From positions 1 through 6,653 of the forward strand of contig CAMATR010000103.1 of NCBI GenBank assembly GCA_945861175.1: a DNA stretch of 6,653 bases. Direction: 5' to 3'. Origin of the DNA: Chitinophaga pinensis. Lineage in GTDB: Bacteria > Bacteroidota > Bacteroidia > Flavobacteriales_D > Crocinitomicaceae. The translations under genes and the position numbers were made by a program. Under the pieces are notes generated by a model, which saw only the letters and a list, made by a program, of their open reading frames with translations, made no database searches and was not told the origin of the DNA. Below are positions 6,387 to 6,653 of this stretch, piece by piece (position 1 is the stretch's first letter; every line of letters begins with the position of its first letter).

Positions 6387-6653
6387 ATGTCAATAATAAT
6401 TTTTACACTTTTATTTGTTGTCGGTACAGGCTTGTTCACTTTCAATATTCTTAAGATTCGTTCAAATATACTTCTGGGCAGATCAATAAATCTTTCTGGT
6501 AATAGATCGCAAAGGTGGAAAACAATGATTTTGGTAGCTCTTGGACAAAAGAAGATGTTCAATCGTCCAATTCCTGCATTGCTTCATTTGGTTATTTATG
6601 CCTCATTTGTAATCACCCAAATTGAATTAGTTGAAATCATTGCAGACGGATTA
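6387..6653 (+). CDS. Membrane-anchored Fe-S oxidoreductase, N-terminal part (runs off the right edge)
   Basis: The first 89 codons of an open frame that continues past the window. Residues 2-22 form one membrane helix and about 61-86 another. Between them lies a basic segment with QRWKTMILVALGQKKM (42-57), followed by NRPIPALLHLVIYASFV (59-75) and QIELVEIIADGL (78-89). I recognise this pattern as the N-terminus of Bacteroidota (Fe-S)-binding proteins related to HdrD/GlpC, which continue into 4Fe-4S and CCG cysteine domains; none of those cysteines is inside the window, so the redox function is inferred from the N-terminus only. H67 could be a haem ligand if the NarI-like membrane part is functional, but this is speculative. 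The gene starts 7 bases after the mlaD stop and probably shares its transcript. Confidence 0.75.
   Translation, partial: MSIIIFTLLFVVGTGLFTFNILKIRSNILLGRSINLSGNRSQRWKTMILVALGQKKMFNRPIPALLHLVIYASFVITQIELVEIIADGL

Noticed and set aside
6359..6562. A 67-codon minus-strand ORF at the mlaD/Fe-S junction
   Set aside because: It overlaps the end of mlaD and the start of the Fe-S gene, both recognised on the plus strand.

Overview
The window looks like chromosomal DNA of an AT-rich member of the Bacteroidota. The protein types support this: a Bacteroidota-style LptD with a short OstA-like N-terminus, an Amidase_3 enzyme with a SPOR-like tail, a single-pass MlaD ending in the HPERYIHFSVFG block, and the start of a membrane-anchored Fe-S oxidoreductase. 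Shine-Dalgarno sequences are mostly absent and there is a TAnnTTTG-type promoter box, which also fits. I cannot place it more finely than phylum.

Layout. Positions 1-941 are a decayed stretch. It holds one minus-strand membrane-protein gene (about 832 down to 198) broken by a one-base shift and two in-frame TAA codons. Near-identical 18-base direct repeats (34-51 and 910-927) flank it, and just inside them lies an imperfect inverted repeat. Positions 942-4117 carry two intact minus-strand genes, lptD (1592-4117) followed by yqgE (942-1520). A 70-base divergent intergenic region (4118-4187) separates these from a plus-strand set: amidase (4188-5330), mlaD (5336-6379) and an Fe-S oxidoreductase cut off by the right edge (6387-6653). 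The plus-strand genes are 5 and 7 bases apart and read as an operon.

How the genes fit together. The intact core is about cell-envelope upkeep: LptD inserts LPS into the outer membrane, the amidase trims peptidoglycan, and MlaD is a lipid-transport substrate-binding subunit. From memory of the phylum, the divergent lptD / amidase-mlaD order recurs in Bacteroidota. Three of the five intact genes use GTG or TTG starts. The intact genes are of known families, and I do not see a new multi-gene system. The least explained part is the repeat-bounded broken gene on the left, including a U UUU UUA slippery heptamer exactly at its first stop codon.
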